A stretch of DNA of 52,522 nucleotides from the NCBI GenBank assembly GCA_011109175.1, contig RDEW01000037.1, positions 105,770-158,291 on the forward strand. Direction: 5' to 3'. This stretch comes from Dicyema japonicum (Eukaryota > Dicyemida > Rhombozoa > Dicyemidae). Each line of letters starts with the position of its first letter. Position 1 is the first letter of the stretch. Of this stretch, positions 36,068 to 48,050 are shown one piece after another. The notes beneath the pieces were generated by a model. It searched no databases, was not told the origin of the DNA, and was given only the letters and a program-made list of their open reading frames with translations. The position numbers and the translations under genes were made by a program.

Positions 36068-36932
36068 TTTTGTAATTTGATTATTGTTACATTCTTAATT
36101 ATTGGGTTTTGTTAATTACATTATTAATTCTCAAACGTTTATCAATATAGGGCTTCCAGATTATTGTCGTCACTTTCACATTCAATAACAGATTGTGCTG
36201 TGGCCAACGGTTGTGAAAACCTTTCTTTTTTGACCAATTTATTTAAAAGTCTCATCCTCATATACTTAAACATATTTCTCTTCCATGGTAAGTTTCGTTT
36301 TACTGTCACCACCTTGAATGAAATTGCTTTTTTTATTATAAAAAATGTTCAAGAAGTTATATGAAATATATTTACCCTTCATCAAAAGTTACTTATTGGA
36401 AAAGTGACGCTATTGGTTAAGAAACACTATAATATCAAAATTACTCTTTATCCTGAATCCGAAACTTTTGTATATCTGACATTGGTTCTTTATAGATAGC
36501 AAATGTAAAGAGAAACTAAGAAGAGAAGGTTAGTAAACTTTGTAAGAGTTTGTGAGATTCGTAGAATTTGCTAATTTTTATTGTCAGATTGGTATCGTTT
36601 AATAGACAAAGTGGGTCTCCGAGATCTATGAGGCTTTCGCTTACTTTTAACATTTTATTAACTGTGTTGGAAACCTAAGAAAGATTTATTTCCAGAAGGT
36701 GAATGTTTTGTACTTCAGGCACTAACCATTAACCACTTAAGAAAATCGGGAGGAAATTGGCCCACCGTAAGAAAGACGTGCGGGAAGCAGTCTGAGTGAG
36801 GCAACGAATTGTGATTGCAGTTGTCCGCAGAAACACTTATTCCGTAATTTTAGCAGCCGCTCTTCCCCGTTAATAAATAATATTTTATTGTTAAATAAAA
36901 CAGTATAAATTTAAATTAAATATTTTGTTATA
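36068..36932. other. Intergenic stretch with two unassigned minus-strand frames
   Basis: On the minus strand, 36653-36516 reads MLKVSESLIDLGDPLCLLND and then KISKFYESHKLLQ. About 36340-36148 reads KYMRMRLLNKLVKKERFSQP and ends NNLEALY. Both look protein-like and could be exons of one gene convergent with MCM5, but I could not link them with certainty and know no match. A candidate 24-nt intron (GTAAAACGAA...TGGAAG near 36290) has no stop, so splicing there is undecided. 36654-36932 shows nothing recognisable. Confidence 0.3.
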
Positions 36933-36940
36933 CAGGGTTT

Positions 36941-37159
36941 GACGAGTGACGCCGTCATCAGTGGATACTCACTGCGGAACTGGATTGTCTAGAAAGGACA
37001 CTCACACAAGAAAAAGAAAAAAGAAGTGAAGATCATTCCTTGGTTCTACGATTAGTTAAAATTAACTGTTCTTTACTTAAATAAAGTGTGTGTCCTGCCT
37101 ATGCGGAGCTATAAATACTATGGCTCTCGTGAAAAGGCTTAAAAAAAGAAAAAAAAAGA
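36941..37159 (+). mobile_element. SINE, 5'-truncated, inserted in the left end of the mariner-type element
   Basis: Starts GACGAGTGACGCCGTCATCA and runs to GTGAAAAGGCTTAAAAAAAG plus an A-rich tail; the tRNA-like head is missing. It is nearly identical to the body of the copies at 14.2 and 43.6 kb. AGGGTTT occurs on both sides (36934-36940, 37160-37166), a short target duplication. Confidence 0.88.
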
Positions 37160-37166
37160 AGGGTTT

Positions 37167-37380
37167 TCCTATTTATTTAATAACTTTGTCATAAAATTTA
37201 ATAACTTTGTCAAAATATCTAATAACTTTGTCATAAAGTTTAATAACTGTAAAATATTTAATAATTTTGTCAAAATGTTTAATAACTTTGTCAAATATTT
37301 AATAACTTTGTCAGAAAATTTAATAACTTTGTAAGAAAATTTAATAACTTTGTCAAAATGTTTAATCATTTTGTAAAATA
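37167..37380. repeat. ~20-bp minisatellite next to a transposon end
   Basis: About ten imperfect copies of TTTAATAACTTTGTCAAAAT lie just inside the left terminal repeat. The right terminal repeat contains a single copy (ACAAAGTTATTAAATAAA), so the array is an expansion of the subterminal sequence of the mariner-type element. Two copies of GGATTATTATTTATATTTTT follow at about 37386-37432. Confidence 0.85.
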
Positions 37381-37483
37381 TTTATGGGATTATTATTTAT
37401 ATTTTTAGGATTATTATTTATATTTTTTGGGATCATTTTAAATTAATAATTATTTTAACGAACAACGAGTCACAAGTAATTAA

Positions 37484-39080
37484 TTAATTAGCTAATCTCC
37501 TCTTCTTGGGGCCAACGTCAATTGTCAGTATAGGTGTGTTTTCGTTGTCGCACAACCCACATTCCGAGACTCCCCTAGGTCGACATTCCTTATCAGCTTC
37601 CTCCTCATCAGGTATCGATACTCCATGTCTATCTTCAGCTTGCATGCTCTCCAACGTCTTTCTCAATACTAACGTTTGGATGTACGCTTTCACCCTTTCC
37701 TCCAGTTTGAGGGCATCCAGATGGCCCTTGAAGAATCTCGAAACAATCCCATCCCAGGTAATGACTACAGGGATTATTTTTACCTTTGCGCGATGAATAC
37801 ATCCGAGTTCGTTCGCCAGTAAGTCATACTTATGGAACTTTTCCACCTCGACTTGCTTGAGGCAGTTTTGGGACGTGATCCCAATTTCAACGAGAGTAAT
37901 CGTATTACGCACCTTATCATGAACGAAAATATCGGGTTTGTTATTCTGTACAGCCGTATCTGTACTAATCGTTGTGTCTACACGAATCTCCACAAATTCA
38001 TTTGAGACAACAGATTGGACTGAGTGGGTCTTCAGTTTCTTAGTTTTTCTTATTCCATATTGACGGCAGAGGTGTAAGTGAATACATCTGACCACCTCGT
38101 TATGCCGCCTGAGATACGAGCTATTCAGCATTCTCCCACATCTAGTTGCAAGGTGATCAACGGTCTTCTTTCCTGAGTTACAATGTTTGCACTTGGCTTC
38201 TCCATTATCAAAAAACATGTTACGATCCTGAAGCAGACACAGCCTTCCTTCGGTTACAGGAGAATGATTTCCATGAACTAACCACCCTGAGGATTCAGCA
38301 ATATTCACTTCGGTATCTTTCAGACACTCAAATAGAATAGAGTGCAGCGATTTCTCTTCAATTTTTCCCAGTAGATATTCATGTTGTATTTCCATCAATT
38401 TCAACATTGTCAAATCCTTCACATTTTCAATGTTGTACTTTCTTGAGATGAATTTACGATAGTGGCCATGTGTATTTTCTTTGAATTAATGACCCGTAGA
38501 ATTCCCGCTCTTCTTAGGCAGTAATTTGCCTTATGTTCCAAATCACTATAAAATTGGAGGAGCATTCTTTCTGCTTTGTTACTGACTACTCGAGGCCTCT
38601 TCCAAATTTATTTCTTGGTAGATAAAGTCTTTCTTTGTTTGCCGGTTGCAAGTGGATATGACTGTCCATAAGAATTCTGCGAATATTTTTATCAATCTGT
38701 TCAAACTCTCCAGGTTCGATATCAATCAATCCAATGTAATAGTTGTAAAGGGAGATTGCATACTCATTCATAGCTTTAAACAGGTTCACTGAGTTTAAAT
38801 CCGTCTTCGTCAAATTTTTGATCCGCTTAGATACTTCTCCATAGATTTTATTCATAATTTCTCCTTTAAGAACATTGCTGTTCTTATCTTCAAGAACTCC
38901 CAAATATCGGTATCCATCCAATCCATCAAGGAAACGAGCTTTCCCAGACAAGGGCTTGACATTTGTTGCAGATTTGTCAAAGTTCCTCTCCAACCCGGCT
39001 GCATCAAAAAACGAATCAACTTCTTTCATCATCATAACCATTGAATCACTTTTGTGAGAAAACAACTTTATATCGTCCAT
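37484..39080 (-). mobile_element. R4-like (RLE-type) retrotransposon, 5'-truncated
   Basis: The element starts in the RT active site (MDDIKLFSHKSDSM at 39080), runs through the thumb (DGYRYLGVLEDKNSN, RLYLPRNKFGRGLE), and after a break near 38500 enters an intact 312-codon frame with zinc ligands (CKHCNSGKKTVDHLATRCGR) and a restriction-like endonuclease (NKPDIFVHDKVRNTITLVEI), ending GPKKRRLAN. This order is that of R4/R2-group elements. ATTATTTATATTT-type sequence occurs at both borders (near 37390 and 39095), probably the target duplication. It is a different family from the PHD/YLDD elements. The C-terminal frame is intact, so the copy is fairly young. Confidence 0.82.
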
Positions 39081-39340
39081 AAACAGATTGGAATCATTAT
39101 TTATATTTATTGGATTATTAAGTTCCTATAAAAACAAATTTTAGCGCAAAATGAATTAAATGAATAGTTACCAAAACAAATTACTACTGTAACCAAGGAT
39201 AACCGAAAATCTTATTTTTGACTAAAAAATTGAAGATGCTTCATTTACGCTGAAGAATTTACAAAATTCTTTATTTGATGTGAAAAGAAAAAATGTCTCT
39301 CTATCGACAATAAATAGGACGCTAGAGACATTTGGATATA

Positions 39341-40990
39341 CAGTAGGACCCCGCCCCAATCAAACCCCGGCCCTGGGGCACCCTCTGTATTTGGGGCGAT
39401 TTTTTAAATAAATATAATTATAAATGATCTTTTACATTTTTTCACATTTTTCGTTCAATAAATTCAAAATAAAAACCCTGCTTTTTGGGGCACTTTCTCT
39501 ATAGAAAATTTAAAAATCTATTATTTAATTTTTATCTTTAATTTATTAATTTTCAAATAATTGTCAGCATGCCTGCGAAGCTTAGTCGTCATTTGAAACA
39601 AAGATTTTCGATTCTTTAATAAATCAAAATATGTCAGAAAGAAAAATTTGTCGATTATACAAGATTGGAAAAGGAACTGTTTCTCGAATTAAAAAGAAAT
39701 TGGAAAGGAAAATATTTCGTTAAACAAAGAAGTATTTTTTGAGGAAGTTTCATGCAAGAAGTTTGAATCCGACCTTACTATTCAAATTGATCGACTAGTA
39801 TTCGAAGTCTTCAACAATTTGAGAAAGTATGGGATTTCAGTATCTGGATGTCTCCTCAAAAATATTGCAAAAAAGATTGCTGCCAAATTTGAGTTTAATG
39901 ATCTCAAGGCATCAAATGGATGGCTTGATCGATTTAAAAAGCGACATGAATTACTATTCAAAGTAATTTCGGGTGAAAAAAACTCATCCGACAAAAAAAA
40001 ACTTAAAGAGTTTTTAACAATTACGACAATACGATAAAAAATATTTTTAACTGCGACGAAACTTCTCTTTTTATTAAAAAAATTCATGGAGATCATTTGT
40101 CTCTTCAAATGATGATTGTTTTTTGGTAAAACGAAAAGTAAAGAACGAGTTTCAGTTCTTTTATGCTGCAGCCGTGAAGGCAAAAAATAAACTTCGAAAT
40201 GGTTCAAAAAACAGGAAAATTTTGATTATTATGGATAATGCACGTTGTCACAAATGTCAGGAATATTCAAACTTATAATTTCTTAAACTTCCTAAAAACA
40301 CAACAGCACTTCTTCAACCTTTAGATATGGGGATCATAAACTCATTCAAATTATGTTATAAGAATGTTCTTTATGAAATGATATGTCTTGACGATGCTAA
40401 TGAATACTATGATGCCCTGTTGAAGATCAATATGAGACAAGTAGTCGCATTTGTGGGAGAAGCATGGACTCGTGTAACAAAAACTACAATATTGAATTGT
40501 TGGAAAAAGATAAATGAGCAAAGAACATTTGTCCATGAAAAAAATTCAAAAAAAGAATCCGAATTAATTGATGAACATATTTCAGATTTAACAGAACTTG
40601 AAATAAATGGAATAGAAGACAATGAGGTTTTGTAAAATGGAAATAATGAGATGGATGGGCTATATTTAAAAGATACAATAAAAATTATGAATAATCTTGA
40701 ATCTTCATTATTTAACATTTGTCCTGAAGGGCTTAAAGAATACTATAAATTTAGGATTAAAATTTCAAAAATGCTAAGAAACAAATATTCCATTGGGAAC
40801 AAAATAACTGATTATTTTTCATAAATAAATTGATTCCTTTTTGCAATATGAAGCAAAACATTGTATTGTAAAAATAATTATTTAAAAATACGAATAGAGA
40901 GGTTAAAAATGTAATAATTTAGTATACTCTCTATATTTTGGGGCACCCTCTATATTTGAGGCACTTTTCTATTGGGGCGGGGTCCTACTG
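39341..40990 (+). mobile_element. Pogo/Tigger DNA transposon with GC-rich terminal repeats
   Basis: Ends are inverted repeats: CAGTAGGACCCCGCCCCAAT on the left and ATTGGGGCGGGGTCCTACTG on the right. TA flanks both (39339-39340, 40991-40992). The 1650-bp element lies inside the mariner-type transposase frame. A second motif, GGGGCACCCTCT, is repeated just inside each end. Confidence 0.93.
39600..40820 (+). pseudogene. Pogo/Tigger transposase, broken
   Basis: DNA-binding half: FEVFNNLRKYGISVSG, KFEFNDLKASNGWLDRFKKR, ISGEKNSSD. Catalytic half: FNCDETSLFIKK (first D, after a frame break near 40036), KILIIMDNARCHKCQEY (second D), then after a stop NTTALLQPLDMGIINSFKL (third D), VVAFVGEAWTRVTKTTILNC and a C-terminal LESSLFNICPEGLKEYYKF to the stop near 40820. 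All three acidic positions are still readable, but an internal deletion near 40110 and two or three breaks disable it. The family is the same as in the pogo element at 4.4-8.5 kb. Confidence 0.8.
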
Positions 40991-41316
40991 TAGTTTAAAA
41001 AAATCAATTTGTACCTATGGCGAGAAATTCTACAATAAATATGGAAGAAAGATATAGATCTGCCAGAAAAATAATTGAAGTTGATAATCAACGGCTTGTA
41101 GGAACTCGATGAATTAATAAACGCAATCCAAAACATCGGAGAAATTCCATCAGATGTGTGCAATAATTTGTACAGCCATATGCGGAGCCATTTAGTTAAA
41201 GCATTGGCTAATGAAGAATTTTAATTTATAGTTGTTTTTTTTTCATTTAATTATAAAATTGGTTTCTTTTAATTTGACCCTTTACAAAGTTATTAAATAA
41301 ATCGGAAAACCCTGTA

Positions 41317-42545
41317 ATGGAATCGCTGCATTAACGAAGATATTCAATCACTCTATTAGCAAAAAATTGTATTCCAGCATTATGGAAGCTGGCCCACCTA
41401 CGTCCAATTTTGAAACCCGGAAAAAAGTGAAGAAGGACCCAGCTTCATACAGACCGGTCGCGTTATTGTGTTCGGTGTCGAAAATTCTGAAAAGACTGGT
41501 TATGCGAAAATCAAATATTTCCTCCCGGATTTGTCATTTTAACATGGTTTTAAAAAGGAGAGGTCTACTTCGACCCACTTATCTGCATTGACTAACTTTA
41601 TACGATATGGTTTCTCGCACAGACCGGGACACATGAAGACTGTACTTTGCTCCATAGACGTCCACAAGGCTTTCGACTCTGTGTCAAGGCGGATTCTTAC
41701 TTGGAAAATTTACCAAACAAAGATCACTGGACAGTTCAAACTTTGGCTAGCTAACTTCCTTAGTGGTCGGAGGGGACGCGTCTGCATTGGCCAGTCAAGG
41801 TCTACTTCACGACTTCTCCCTAACGGGGTTCCCCAAGGATCCTCTTTGTCTCCAGTTTTATTCAACCTATTCATGGCGGACCTTCCCACTCCAGACTCCG
41901 AAAATGATATTATTCTAACTTATGCCGACGACATCGTCATTGCCTCACGCGATCAGGACATCCAGATTGCCACTTCGAAATTGCAAGAAAATCTGGATCT
42001 GCTTGACAAATGGCTATCGAAGAATCGCCTAACTACTAGCAGTGAAAAGTCCGTCACAACCCTATTTACTTCAGACAGGAGACTGGGAAGACGGACGGTC
42101 GAACTAAAGGCAAACAATGAAGCTATTCCTTACAGAAAATCCCAAAGGATCTTTGGGGTGACTTTTGACATGCATATGTCATTCTCGCCCCATGTTGAAA
42201 GCGTAATTACGAAATTACGCATTTTTTATGCATGTGGTATATGGGGTCCACTCATCTCTTGGACGAATGTCTTGAGGATCGAGGCTAGCCGGAGAAAAGC
42301 CTCCATGGTCACGGAACGCTGGATTTCTGAAGAACTCCACTCACCAATGCCTCTTGAAGCCTTGATAAGAATGAACCACGGATCGCGCCGTCGTGACTGC
42401 GACAATCCAGTCACTTGACCGATCTTGTGCGGGGACGAGGGAGGAGCATCGGGCCAAGATGAGGTCCCTGCTAAAGCGTGCTGGGATCACGTGATTAGTT
42501 AGTTTGTGTGATTGTGGTCTCTGTGTTGTTAGTATTATTATTAAT
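41317..42545 (+). mobile_element. LINE-D reverse transcriptase part, 5'-truncated
   Basis: Starts in the pre-RT region (KDPASYRPVALLCSVSKILK), then 41588-42418 is an open RT frame: KTVLCSIDVHKAFDSVSRRI, ANFLSGRRGRVCIGQSRS, LLPNGVPQGSSLSPVLFNLF, LTYADDIVIASRD and FGVTFDMHMSFSPHV. A small deletion then joins KLRIFYACGIWG to a short end. The 3' region has GCTGGGATCACGTGATTAGT and TATTATTATTAAT near 42530. The RT active site is intact in one frame of 276 codons, but domains on both sides are lost. Its 5' border coincides with the mariner-type element's end at 41316. Confidence 0.85.
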
Positions 42546-42595
42546 ATTCCACGCCTACCTGGATTTCGTGTGTTATTTTTTTCTTGTTGGTTGAT

Positions 42596-43066
42596 TTATG
42601 TTATTTGTTTAACACCCAAGACCACGGTAAAACCAAAACTAACTATCACGTGATCCCGATGCGTTCCACCAAAATCTTCATTTTTTCCTGGTGCTTCCCT
42701 CGTACCTACACAAGCTCGTACTGGGCGGGTGACTTTATTTGCAGGGCCACCTTCCCGCATGCCGGAGTTTTGTTTAATGAGGACCTCCAGAGTAGTCGGT
42801 CCGGTTCTGTGTCTCCCACAAGACCACCGCTCCATCATTCCGAAAGCCTTTTTTTGAACGTCCTCGATTTTCTTAGTTTTCATCCATGATAATGAAGATC
42901 CCCACGAAACACACGCGTAAGAGAAGCATGGTTCGATCTATTGTTTTTGTAAATGTTCATCAAGACCGGGTGGATACCTGTCTTCTATATTCCAGATAAA
43001 TATTTTAATACATTGATCCTCTTCTCGCACTTCAGAACAATGTTTGCCACGTGTGGTGACAAAGAT
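42596..43066 (-). pseudogene. LINE-D-type 3' fragment, convergent with the preceding copy
   Basis: The minus strand reads HVANIVLKCEKRINVLKYLS, then SSLSWMKTKKIEDVQKKAFG and PTTLEVLIKQNSG, a diverged RT C-terminal region. It is followed by CGGGATCACGTGATAGTTAG and ACCGTGGTCTTGGG, the family's fold-back 3' end. The upstream LINE-D copy points toward it, so the two 3' ends meet near 42550. Confidence 0.65.
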
Positions 43067-43126
43067 GGTTGATACTATACCTATTAAAGTTTATAACTTT
43101 ATTATTCCACTCCTAGAATAGAAAAT

Positions 43127-43410
43127 ATAAGAAAGAATATCTCGCTTATGGAGTTTGCCAGTTTGAGGACGATTCGAAGAGAGCAGAATGTATAATGTGC
43201 CACAAAATTATGTCAAAAGAAACATTAGTACCATCTGAGCTCCATCGACATCTCGGTGTACAGCACAAAAAATTGTAAAACAAAGATACATCTTTTTTTA
43301 AAAAAATGCTTGCTGCTTTTAGTAAATCGAAAGATTCGATGAAAACTTCACAAAAGATGAAAATTTAAAAGCCACTGAAGCTTCCTGTGAAGTTGATTAT
43401 AATTTTTAAT
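43127..43410 (+). pseudogene. hAT transposase N-terminal BED finger (ZBED5-like)
   Basis: The plus strand reads YGVCQFEDDSKRAECIMCHK, then SKETLVPSELHRHLGVQH: a C-x2-C...H-x4-H BED finger. SFFKKMLAAFSKSK and, after a frame break, NLKATEASCEVDYN follow, as in ZBED5/SCAND3-like transposases. The frame ends in stops and the rest of the gene is missing. Confidence 0.7.
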
Positions 43411-43513
43411 TTATCTTAGATAAGGTACCTTATTGCAAAAAAATGGAGAAGCTCACACTATAGCGGAATCTTAATAAAACCTTGTCTCAAAAAAATTTTA
43501 TCTTGCTTATATG

Positions 43514-44115
<602 letters not shown>

Positions 44116-44224
44116 TTGTCTATTTTTTCATATTTCCAACTCTATTCAGACCAAAAATGAAACAATCCCAGTTTATATTCATATTTTAATAAGGAGTCTG
44201 ATTTCCTGAAGCGCGGTCGCCAAT

Positions 44225-47200
44225 AATTCTCATGGTTGGTTGAATGTCACGTAACTCACCAAACTGGAGACATTTAAAAAGAGTTACACTGCCCCTATCC
44301 TTCAAGGATGGACTGACAAGGACAACTGTCTTTGTTTGGGGACGTCGAATCGAACCTCGATCCCTAAAAATCATGCAAATAAATATAAACGGGATCAAAT
44401 GTAAGATTATTGAACTCAGAAACCTTATGGAAAATTATCGAATTAATGTCCTTCTATTACAAGAATCCAAACTCAGAAGTGCGAACACAACTCCAAAATT
44501 TCCTGGATACTCAGTTATCCGCAAAGATAGATGTAGAAAACTTGGGAAAGGCTTACTAACTATCATACGAAACGGAATCCCTTATAAAGATATCACCAAA
44601 TATGTCTACAACCGTCTCCATAACCTTGAAAGTATCGAAATTCTGGCCACAAAAATCCAACTCCCAAGGTTACGTATTATTCTGATCAATTCAAATCTAC
44701 CTCTTTCATCATCAGCCAATTGCCTAAAACTTTCGTCGATCAGCTCACTAAAGAACGTTCTTATTTGCGGTTACCTAAATACAAAACATACGCTCTGGCT
44801 GAGAGGTCAGACGTCAAACAAGCGGGAGATATCTTAATCGAAGACTTGAGAACCTTTTGCATCCTAAACGACCCTAACTTTCACAAAAGAACTCCCTCAA
44901 GACAAAACCGTCATCCCCTGACGTTTCAATCACGTCTCCCTTCTTCATTCAATTTTTTAAAAATATTTATTTAATAAAAAGACGACCGACAAACAGGTGA
45001 TCCAATTCAAAAGCCAAACATTTAGTCAAAGAAAGAAACTATTTAAAGAAAAAGAACATACCATCGAAAAAAGATATAATAAGAATTCGTACACTAAACA
45101 AATATATTAACAAATATATCAGTAAAACAAACTAGAAACGCTGGATAGAATTATTAAAAGTCCTAACAGAAAATCCGTCAGTACAGAAGGTCTAGAACAA
45201 AATCAAGTCTATCAAAAGGTCTTTTGATGAACCGCAAAATGGGATAGCATTACTAGGGCGATTTTTTTAACCTAAAAAATAAAAAAATTAACTTTATTAA
45301 CATAAAAACTAAAAAAATTAACCCAAAAAATTAACTTTATAACTAAACAATAAAAACACTAAAACTTTTTGTTACACATACAAATAACATAATTTTCTAA
45401 ATTTTCTGTTAGAAAATTTCGGTTGGTTCTTAGAAAATTCTTTATCTCAGAGAAACATCGTTCAACCGAGCACGAAGTTGCCTGACAATCAGGAGTAATG
45501 AATACTCGGCAAGAGATATGTGTGAATTAGTCATATTAATTATGTTTGAAATATCATTTTTTGAAGCCTTTTATTTATGTATTCTTTATTAAATTTGTTG
45601 TCATTTCCAAATTCCAACGATTCTAAACCATCATATGTTTATTCAATTGTGAAGCGTTTACTTTCAAATTTCGTAATAATATCTGCAATAGCGACATTAT
45701 TCGGAAATCTTGAATATTCGAATAGCTTCGGATAAGGTCACATAGATTGCTAACTAACACGTGGTTTTTGAGACTTTCTTTAGTTGTTCGAACTAGATAT
45801 CCATCATCCACGAATGATTCGAAGATATTCTGAACTCCATCAGATTTTCTGAATAGTTTGTAGCGGCCTTAAGCCAGGTCCCCCATCTTGTCAAATGCAC
45901 ACGAGGTGGAATGGCAATCTTCTGTCTTTGAATATTAGTTTTCTTCTATTGTTCTTGTTAATTGCTGCTTGTACAGTAGCTATCATCAAATCAATTTCAG
46001 GATAAAAGTCTCTTATTTTCTCACAACAATTTTGTAATAGATGAACAGCACATGTTAATGGAATAACTTGGGGTAAAGATTTTTAAGTTTTTGTTGAATT
46101 AACAATTTTTGATCCATTATAATTTGATCCACACAGCTTCTAGCTTTTGATGGTGAGGGAACTTGTAAAGAGCCTCCGTAAAACAATTCTCTAAGCCACG
46201 GCATAGATAGTTTGTTTAGTGGAATATCAGATTTTATAAATGCTCTGGTTACTTGTAGAGCACAATCATCACTTTTAGAATATTGGTCAATGTGTGTTTT
46301 GTGCGAATCAATTAGATAATTTACAAAAAATAATTATGTCGAAAAAACTCAATGAATTTTGATGTTTTTGTGAGGCTCGATGGGAATAACAAAATGCCTT
46401 TTCTCGTATTTTATATTACACAAACAGAGTCGACAATATAGCCCACCATCCTCAAGAATCATAAATTCTGTAGGATAATCCTTTACAATGGCACTAGCTT
46501 TAATTTGGTACGATTTTACTATTTATGCATGTCATCCAAAAATTTTAGTGGCAAAATATATCATTAATTGTTAACTTTTTTTAAATAATTTTTTAACAAA
46601 AAAACAAATGTTAGTTGAGGAGGTCGACTGCGTGGATTGCAAACGAGTTCCCTCGGAGTATGGCCATTCAAATCTTTTGTTTCAGCCATAACCTTTCTCG
46701 TTGATCCCTTTTCTTTGACAAGCATTCCTTCGAGTTCTCGCAAGAATTCAGTCGTCATTGAACCAACGGCTCCTGATGATTCGGTCGCAATAGGAGTAAA
46801 TCGGTAGCGGTCCCCGAGGCAAGAATATTTCTTGATTTTTAGGTTCTCCGCGGTCGAAGCAGCTAATACTTAATTTACAAAATTAATAAATAAATCAAAA
46901 ATTATTAGGTTAAATTATTTTAACCTTATAATTTTAAATTTACGATACATGCATCCACCCAAACATAAAACTATGGATTGCCAACTTCTTAAGTGGGAGA
47001 CGTGGACAATTGCAATAACATGAAGTCAAAATTCCGTCTCCTACCAAAAGGAGTCCCTCAAGGATCTCCACTATCCCACTATCGCCAGCCCTTTTCAATC
47101 TGTACATCAATGACATTCTGAAACTGCACTACGAAAATTGTCTTCTACTATCATACGCGGACGATATCATTATCGCTGCAAAGGACAAAAAGTACCAAAT

Positions 47201-47905
47201 TGCTACCACGATGGCCCAGAACATGCTTAACAATTTAACTTCTTGGCTCAAGAAACTCCGTCTTGAAGCTTCCCCTACAAAATCCTATACTACCCTATTT
47301 ACAACGTGCAAGAGGCTCTATTCATTGAAACCTAACATTTCTCTCAGTAACACAGTAATTCCCATCAGTTACACACCAAATATACTCGGAGTGACACTCG
47401 ACCAGAGACTTCTTTCGCAAAGCATATGGATCACCGGGTAACGGCCGCACTGAAGAGGATGACGAATTAAAAGTCGTTACCAAGGCTCTCAGAAGTGACG
47501 CTGGATGCCTTCAGATGATCTACAAACAGTTTGTCCAGCCGACGTTGCTCTATGCAAGTGAAGCTTGGTCTTTGTTTCAAAACATCAATATATTAAAATA
47601 TTCAAATGGCCGCAAAGACTATTATCGGCCCAACATTCTCCCTTATATCTACAGAAGATCTTTTCATCCAAAAACAAAGAATTCTCATCAGAGGAGTAAG
47701 GATACCAGATCACCCTCTGTATGAGCTACTCGTCTCATATCTCTAGACGAACAGGAGATATGAGCCGAAGCCCTGCCCTTTTAAAAAGGGTAATTCTGGA
47801 CGCCCGTCCCCGGGGACGCAGGTCCCAAGTTGTCGGTCTGGGATCACTTGTTAGTTAAGAACTTGTTTTATTCTTTTAACCCGGTGATCCTGGGACAATA
47901 ATAAT
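44225..47905 (+). mobile_element. LINE-D copy with decayed 2A, interrupted by hAT-like DNA
   Basis: 5' part: a decayed 2A (GDVESNLDP then stop, 44338-44367), followed by endonuclease (MQININGIKCKIIELRNLME, LLLQESKLRS, KFPGYSVIRKDR) to about 44980 and a broken linker to 45265. After hAT-like DNA the RT resumes near 46960 (ANFLSGRRG-type block, LYINDILKLHYENCLLLSYA, DDIIIAAKDKK, LGVTLDQRL) and continues to a 3' end at 47837-47905 (GGGATCACTTGTTAG...ACCCGGTGATCCTGGG and AATAATAATAA). The RT motifs before SGRRG are absent. The 3' fold-back is well preserved here. Confidence 0.8.
45440..46560 (-). pseudogene. hAT transposase remnant (CGGBP1-like group)
   Basis: In minus-strand order: a BED-like finger YCRLCLCNIKYEKRH (about 46450-46390), then DDCALQVTRAFIKSDIPLNK (about 46270), LREL-type block with PSPSKARSCVDQIIMDQKLL, and further on HLTRWGTWLKAATNYSENL (about 45900-45845) and SLKNHV...NLCDLIRSYS. 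The order matches hAT transposases of the CGGBP1-like kind. Many stops. 45265-45440 and 46560-46930 are AT-rich flanks whose TTAACCTAA / TTAGGTTAA sequences may be terminal repeats. An unrelated minus-strand frame at 46758-46564 is unassigned. Confidence 0.6.
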
Positions 47906-48050
47906 AATTTCATAAAATTCGATTTCCAACTTGCATCTTGTAGATGCATTCAATTTATTTTGAAAAAAGGAAATATCTTTATCTTTTAAATGAGGATGCT
48001 TCATTATAAATGTCGCTTGGAGCAAGCTAACTCTTTCTCTTACATTTTTT

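Larger units (their letters stand above)
39215..41224 (+). pseudogene. Tc1/mariner (IS630-type) transposase, split by a pogo element
   Basis: Before the inner pogo element the plus strand reads SLFDVKRKNVSLSTINRTLE and ETFGY. After it (from 40993) it reads PMARNSTINMEERYRSARKI and EVDNQR, and then, after a gap, INAIQNIGEIPSDVCNNLYS and SHLVKALANEEF with a stop near 41224. This order (helix-turn-helix, then 'xPxARNs...eeRyxxA' linker) is typical of DDE_3/IS630-type transposases. Most of the catalytic region is deleted. Confidence 0.65.
36933..41314 (+). mobile_element. Tc1/mariner-type element, expanded by nested insertions
   Basis: The right end reads ACAAAGTTATTAAATAAATC and then GGAAAACCCTG with TA after it (41315-41316). 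The left end begins CAGGGTTT after TA (36931-36932), is interrupted by a SINE, and resumes GGGTTTTCCTATTTATTTAA at 37161. The ends are inverted repeats of about 30 bp. Inside lie a 20-bp minisatellite, an R4-like retrotransposon, a broken transposase and a pogo element. Without the insertions the element would be well under 1.5 kb. Confidence 0.8.

Noticed and set aside
37167-37380. CRISPR-like regular repeats
   Set aside because: The ~20-bp units are directly adjacent with no unique spacers, in a eukaryotic transposon end; this is a minisatellite.
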